From the NCBI RefSeq assembly GCF_016919385.1, contig NZ_CP070351.1:1054001-1118000 (forward strand): a stretch of 64,000 nt of DNA. The letters run 5' to 3'. The position numbers were made by a program, and so were the translations under genes. How positions within the stretch are numbered: the stretch's first letter is position 1; each line of letters starts with the position of its first letter. Under the pieces are notes generated by a model. It was given only the letters and a program-made list of their open reading frames with translations. It did no database searches and was not told where the DNA came from. Origin of the DNA: Gordonia sp. PDNC005. Its GTDB lineage: Bacteria > Actinomycetota > Actinomycetes > Mycobacteriales > Mycobacteriaceae. Of this stretch, positions 59,732 through 64,000 are shown in pieces.

Positions 59732-61738
59732 TCACTCATGCCCGCACTGGCAGCCGTCGCCGCACCCGCAGCCGCCCGAACTGCAGCACGACGACTTCGA
59801 CGGTGACGGTTCGACGTCCAGCGAGGGGTTCCGATCGAAGAATCCGAACGGCTTGAGCCAAAAGCTGACCGTGTCGGCGGGCATGATCGGCCAGTCCTCC
59901 GGCCGGGTGATGTGATGGATGCCGAACGTGTACCACATGACGACGTCGGTGTTCTCGATCGGACGGTCGGCCTTGGTCCACTCGGGCAGCCCCATCCCGC
60001 CGCCACCCTGGTTGACGAACTCGCCTGCAGGCCAGCGCTCGTCCGCGTTGTTCGGTGTCACCCACAGGGTGTTGCGGATCGCTTCGCAGCGAGCCGCGAT
60101 CGGGGAGTCGTCCGGGAACATCGCCGGGAACGCGCCGCTCGGCGACAGCTTGTACGCGGGATTGCGACCGATGCCGGTGGTCTTGTTGTCGTTGGAGATC
60201 TTCCACGAACGCTGCGTAGCGTAGTTCGGATTCTGCTTTCCCTCGGACTCGGTGCGCAGCGGGGTGTTCACCTGACGGAGAGACAGTCCGTACGGGTTGT
60301 CCGGGCCGACGGGCTCCATGACGGTGTCGCTGGCGTAGACGGTGTTGTCTGTGCCGTCGATGTCCATGTCGAGGCGCGCGGTGAGGAAGTGCTGGTGGTA
60401 CGGCGCGAACGTCTGATTGTCGACGAGCGTTCCGTGATCACTGACTTCGCCGGGGTTCAGGTGGCTGACGACCATGATGCCGGTGGCGCGGACCTCGCAC
60501 TCGATGTTGCCGTCCTGGTAGAAGCGCCAATACGTCAGGTACTCGTAGTTCGCGACCGTGACGTGGAATGACACGGTCAGGCGACGCATGCGTCGCACCT
60601 GGGTGTCGCCGTTGTGGTCGGCATGCTTCCACAGGACGGCGTTGTCCTCTTCGTGGATGCAGATCGCGTTCTTGATGTCGTACGGCTCGCCCTTGCTGTT
60701 GTGCAGCGTCGCGTCCAGGTAGCGAATCTCGCCGAGGCAGTCACAACCGAGCTCGAGCGACGTGGTCATGAAGCCGAGGCCCCATTCGCCGATGTCGAAT
60801 GCGGTGCGACGGTAGTGGTCGTCGCAATGGTCGCGGTAGGGGACCATCATCTCGGCGAACGACATGCGGTGAGCGATCTTCCGCTCCGAGCCGTTGTCGT
60901 TGTAGGAGATGTTGTGGAGGGTCATGCCCTCGCGGTAGTTGAAGCCGACCCGCAGCGACCAGTTCTGCCAGGTCAGCTTGTTGCCTTCGAGAGTGAACGA
61001 CGGCCCTTCGGACTGGGTGATGTCGAGCGGCTTCAGGGGTTCGCGGGTGCTGGCATTGCGAATGCGTTCCGGGACGTGCGACGGAACGTACTCGCCCATG
61101 ATCTCCGGGCGTTCGACGCTGAACGTGTCCTCGATGCGGAGCAGTTCCATCGTGTTGAGGTCGATCACGCAGTGGAAGCCGTTGACCGGGCCCGCATACG
61201 GATTGGCGCCTTCGCTGGCGCGCACCCAGGTGTCCGACCATCCGATGCGGCGTCCGGCGAACTCCTCGGGGATGAGGACGCCGCCGTAGGTCCACGTGTC
61301 CATGAACACCAGGTCGAGATCGGTGATGCCGCGGGCGGCGAGGGCTGCGATCACCTCGGGGTGTGCACGGAGAGCCTCGTCGGCCTCCTCCCACTCGTCT
61401 ACCGTGACGTTCGGCTGGACACCGGGGATGTGCTCCCACGACAGGACCTCCCCGTCGGTGAGCGAGATGAGCGTCGCATACGTGCTGTTGGTGGCGCGTT
61501 CGAGTACAACGGCGCGTGCTCGACGGTCACACGCGGCGCCGTCGGCGTCGAAGGCTGCGATCTCGGCTTTGGACGGCTCGATCATCTCGATCGAGGTGTA
61601 GCGCCATCCGTCGCCGACCGAATGGGTCTCGGCGAGTATGCGGGTGACGGCGGTGAACTCGTCTGCCGACAACGGATCGAGAGGATGGGGGTCGAGTGGG
61701 TGGAAGTTCGAGGTTGCGTTCAGCTGAATGTCAGTCAT
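59732..61738 (-). CDS. Copper (topaquinone) primary-amine oxidase with Cys-rich C-terminal tail
   Basis: A 668-residue copper amine oxidase oxidising primary amines (here probably putrescine) to aldehyde, ammonia and H2O2. The topaquinone precursor is Tyr398 in TVANYEYLTYW (consensus N-Y-D/E). The catalytic-base Asp315 is in TAFDIGEWGLG, and copper ligands are HQH (in APYHQHFLTARL) and a distal His in TFGIHHITRPEDWPIMPAD. No signal peptide is seen, so it is probably cytosolic. After the usual C-terminal FGFFDRNPSLD the protein adds a tail ending SSCCSSGGCGCGDGCQCGHE with six cysteines, which I do not know from the characterised family members. ATG 61738 gives the family N-terminus. Confidence 0.95.
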   Translation of the reverse strand: MTDIQLNATSNFHPLDPHPLDPLSADEFTAVTRILAETHSVGDGWRYTSIEMIEPSKAEIAAFDADGAACDRRARAVVLERATNSTYATLISLTDGEVLSWEHIPGVQPNVTVDEWEEADEALRAHPEVIAALAARGITDLDLVFMDTWTYGGVLIPEEFAGRRIGWSDTWVRASEGANPYAGPVNGFHCVIDLNTMELLRIEDTFSVERPEIMGEYVPSHVPERIRNASTREPLKPLDITQSEGPSFTLEGNKLTWQNWSLRVGFNYREGMTLHNISYNDNGSERKIAHRMSFAEMMVPYRDHCDDHYRRTAFDIGEWGLGFMTTSLELGCDCLGEIRYLDATLHNSKGEPYDIKNAICIHEEDNAVLWKHADHNGDTQVRRMRRLTVSFHVTVANYEYLTYWRFYQDGNIECEVRATGIMVVSHLNPGEVSDHGTLVDNQTFAPYHQHFLTARLDMDIDGTDNTVYASDTVMEPVGPDNPYGLSLRQVNTPLRTESEGKQNPNYATQRSWKISNDNKTTGIGRNPAYKLSPSGAFPAMFPDDSPIAARCEAIRNTLWVTPNNADERWPAGEFVNQGGGGMGLPEWTKADRPIENTDVVMWYTFGIHHITRPEDWPIMPADTVSFWLKPFGFFDRNPSLDVEPSPSKSSCCSSGGCGCGDGCQCGHE

Positions 61739-61788
61739 CGCGAAAAGGTCCTTCGGTTGGTCCGAGAGTGCGGGAGTCGGGGCTGACC

Positions 61789-63216
61789 TCAGTCGTGCGC
61801 GCTCATCACGTGCTTCACGCGGGTGTAGTCCTCGAGTCCGTAGATCGAGAGATCCTTGCCGTAGCCGGAGTGCTTGAAACCGCCGTGCGGCATCTCGGCG
61901 ACCAGCGGGATGTGACAGTTCACCCACACACATCCGGAGTCGATGCGTGCCGTCGCACGTGTCGCGGTGCCGTGGCCGGTGGTCCAGACACTGGCGGCGA
62001 GGGCGTAGTCGACGTCGTTGGCGAGGTCGATCGCCTCGTCTTCGGTGCTGAAGGTCTGGACGGTGATGATCGGACCGAACGTCTCCTCCTGCACGATCGG
62101 GTCGTCTTGGCGTACCCCGGTGATGACGGTCGGCTCCACGTAGAAGCCCTTGTCGCCGATGCGCTTGCCGCCGGTCGCGATGGTGGTGTGCGCGCCGAGG
62201 GCCTCGATCTTGCCGAGCACCGCGGTGAAGTGGTTGACGTTGTTGAGGGCGCCGTAGAACGCGTCCTCGTCGTCGGGCGCTCCGGGGCGGAGCTGTTCGG
62301 CCTGGCCGACGATGGCATCGACGAACGCGTCGTACACCGACTCGTGCACGATCGCGCGTGTCGCGGCGGTGCAGTCCTGGCCTGCGTTGAAGAACGCGGC
62401 CTGAGCGATGCCCTCCGCGGCTTTGGCGACGTCCGCGTCTCCGAACACGACGGCAGGCGCCTTGCCGCCGAGCTCAAGGTGGGCGCGCCGGACGTCTTTG
62501 GCTGCTGCGGTCGCGACCGCGATGCCGGCTCGCACCGAACCGGTGATCGCGACGAGGCCGAGTGCCGGGTTCGAGACGAGTTCGGCTCCGGTACCGCCGT
62601 TGCCGAGGACCACGTTGAACACGCCGTCGGGAAGAATGTCCTTGGTGAGCCGAGCGAGGACCAGAGTGCTCTCGGGTGTGGTGTCGCTCGGTTTGAGGAC
62701 GATGGTGTTGCCTGCGGCGAGCGCGGGCGCGATCTTCCAGACGGCCATCATGAACGGGTAGTTCCACGGGGTGACCTGGCCGACGACGCCGATGGGTTCG
62801 CGGCGCACGTACGAAGTGAAGCCCTCCATGTACTCACCCGCGGCACGGCCTTCCAGCAGACGAGCCGCACCGGCGAAGAAGCGGATCTGATCGGCGCCGA
62901 CCAATACTTCTTCGGACTTCACGAGAGCTGCGATCTGTCCCGTGTTGCGGACCTGCGCCGCGACGATCTCGTCGGCGTGCTCCTCGACCGCGTCGGCGAG
63001 TTTGAGGAGAGCGGCCTGCCGAACACTCGGTGTGGTGCGTCCCCAGGTGACGGCGGCGCGCTCGGCGACTCGAACGGCGGCGGCTACCTCGTCTGCGGTC
63101 GACACCGGCGACTGCGCCACAACGGTCTCGTCGGCCGGGTTGACGACGTTCAGAGTCTCGGTTGATGTCGAGTCGACGAACGAGCCGTCAACGTAGTTCT
63201 GGAGCCGGATCGTCAT
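61789..63216 (-). CDS. Gamma-aminobutyraldehyde dehydrogenase
   Basis: A 475-residue aldehyde dehydrogenase. Motifs: TPWNYPFMMAVWKIAPALAAG, AITGSVRAGIAVA, LELGGKAPAVVFGDAD (catalytic Glu) and FNAGQDCTAATRAIV (catalytic Cys), with the C-terminal PHGGFKHSGYGKDLSIYGLEDYTRVKH shared by the YdcW/PatD group. It should oxidise 4-aminobutanal made by the neighbouring amine oxidase to GABA. First gene of the operon; the 137-base gap to the divergent PucR-type gene must hold both promoters. Confidence 0.9.
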   Translation of the reverse strand: MTIRLQNYVDGSFVDSTSTETLNVVNPADETVVAQSPVSTADEVAAAVRVAERAAVTWGRTTPSVRQAALLKLADAVEEHADEIVAAQVRNTGQIAALVKSEEVLVGADQIRFFAGAARLLEGRAAGEYMEGFTSYVRREPIGVVGQVTPWNYPFMMAVWKIAPALAAGNTIVLKPSDTTPESTLVLARLTKDILPDGVFNVVLGNGGTGAELVSNPALGLVAITGSVRAGIAVATAAAKDVRRAHLELGGKAPAVVFGDADVAKAAEGIAQAAFFNAGQDCTAATRAIVHESVYDAFVDAIVGQAEQLRPGAPDDEDAFYGALNNVNHFTAVLGKIEALGAHTTIATGGKRIGDKGFYVEPTVITGVRQDDPIVQEETFGPIITVQTFSTEDEAIDLANDVDYALAASVWTTGHGTATRATARIDSGCVWVNCHIPLVAEMPHGGFKHSGYGKDLSIYGLEDYTRVKHVMSAHD

Positions 63217-63353
63217 GTCTGGCAGCCTCTCTGTCCGCTTTTGGTGGTCAGAATCACAGTGCACCCTCGAACTGCGGACGGCTACCTGACGAAACGGCTA
63301 GTCTGGGCGATGTTGACTGGACAACTTGGAGTGTCGAATGGGTGTGATCGCTG

Positions 63354-64000
63354 ATGCCGGTGACTGTCCGGTGGCTCCTGCGGCACCCTGAGCTGCACCT
63401 GGCCGCCGCGGGCGGCTCTGACGATCTGTCCCGCGAGATCGACTTCGTCGTCACAACTGAGCTCGCCGATCCGGCGCAATGGCTGTCCGGCGGAGAACTC
63501 GTGCTCACCACCGGGATCGGTCTGCTCGACCGCACCGGAGCGGTCGCTGACCGGGCCGGATGCGACCGCTACGTTCAACGTCTGGTGGAGCGGGGCATAG
63601 TCGCGCTCGGCTTCGGGGTGGGGCTCACCTTCGACGACATTCCCCAGGACTTGGTCGATGCCGCGGCGGCCGCGCGGCTTCCGCTCATCGTGGTCCCGCG
63701 ACCGACTCCGTTCGTGGCGATAGCGCGGGCCGTCGCCGACCGTTCTGCCGAACTGCAATACCGGGCGCAAGAACTCGCGGCCCGGGCGCAGCCGAGGATG
63801 ACGCGCGCCGCGGTGTCCGGTGGCGCTGTGGCGTTGCTCAAGGAACTCGCGACTGCCTGCGACGGCGCGGCTCTACTCCTCGACGATGACGGGCGCGTGA
63901 CGCAAAGCGCCCCCGCAGGCGTTTCGCCCGCCGTGATGCGCGCAGTCGGCGAACAGGTCCGCGGCCATCGGACGTCGTCCGCCGTCACCATCGGCGCCGA
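63354..64000 (+). CDS. PucR-family transcriptional regulator (3' end outside window)
   Basis: The frame is open from ATG 63354 to the right edge (about 215 codons). The N-terminus matches the PucR/purine-catabolism N-terminal domain: VRWLLRHPELHLAAAGGSDDL, DPAQWLSGGELVLTTGIGL, GIVALGFGVGL and PLIVVPRPTPFVAIARAV. A C-terminal helix-turn-helix is expected beyond the window. Divergent orientation to the agmatine/putrescine operon suggests it senses an intermediate of that pathway; related regulators control GABA and amine catabolism. Confidence 0.85.
   Translation, partial: MPVTVRWLLRHPELHLAAAGGSDDLSREIDFVVTTELADPAQWLSGGELVLTTGIGLLDRTGAVADRAGCDRYVQRLVERGIVALGFGVGLTFDDIPQDLVDAAAAARLPLIVVPRPTPFVAIARAVADRSAELQYRAQELAARAQPRMTRAAVSGGAVALLKELATACDGAALLLDDDGRVTQSAPAGVSPAVMRAVGEQVRGHRTSSAVTIGA

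Overview
The window is high-GC chromosomal DNA of a mycolic-acid actinobacterium (order Mycobacteriales). The 16S gene and the gene content fit Gordonia/Williamsia (Gordoniaceae) best. The evidence is a gene order parallel to the Mycobacterium tuberculosis argS-to-rrs region, a mycobacterial-type MurA with Asp in place of the active-site Cys, a DUF2550 gene beside the ATP synthase operon, and NDMA/mycofactocin-dependent alcohol metabolism.

Layout. 1-0.8 kb: partial DUF6745-like gene (minus strand). 0.9 kb: tRNA-Arg(CCG). 1.2-7.7 kb: mixed genes, including an FAD oxidoreductase/ECF41 sigma-factor pair with an ECF41-type promoter. 7.7-14.2 kb: argS-lysA-hom-thrC-thrB. 14.3-16.3 kb: rho with a long disordered insert. 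16.4-18.7 kb: an AbiEi/DUF559-type gene bracketed by related inverted repeats, and a flavodoxin-less CysJ-like reductase. 18.8-21.05 kb: rpmE-prfA-prmC. 21.1-23.9 kb: a low-GC lasso-peptide cluster inserted between prmC and the Sua5 gene. 23.9-27.5 kb: Sua5, an atypical SHMT-like enzyme, wecA, atpI-like. 27.7-34.9 kb: atpBEFHAGDC, where atpB appears to start at CTG. 35-37.3 kb: DUF2550, cobalamin adenosyltransferase, murA. 37.5-45.2 kb: methanol dehydrogenase (mno) locus with MoxR/VWA pair, second Fe-alcohol dehydrogenase, two-component system and a probable mycofactocin methyltransferase (mftM). 45.3-51.2 kb: rRNA operon. 51.3-52.4 kb: ltrA-like gene. 52.4-63.2 kb: eight-gene operon for agmatine/putrescine degradation to succinate. 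63.35 kb to the end: divergent PucR-type regulator, truncated by the window.

The main discovery candidate is the lasso cluster. A 37-residue precursor, absent from simple ORF lists because it is so short, has the leader pattern YxxPxLxxxGxxxxxTx followed by the core GLPWGSWHDSWGNNWYPHI. The core can form a Gly1-Asp9 ring and shares its GLPWG start and Asp9 with BI-32169, but it has no cysteines and four tryptophans. It is followed by an asparagine-synthetase-like cyclase, a PqqD-like leader-binding protein and a Cys-His protease. There is a hairpin between precursor and enzymes, a perfect inverted repeat just upstream of the precursor, and no exporter nearby.

Functional links: the mno locus encodes alcohol oxidation, its probable ATPase/VWA accessory proteins, a regulator pair and a probable cofactor-tailoring enzyme. 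The 52-63 kb operon encodes every step agmatine -> N-carbamoylputrescine -> putrescine -> 4-aminobutanal -> GABA -> succinic semialdehyde -> succinate, plus an uptake permease.
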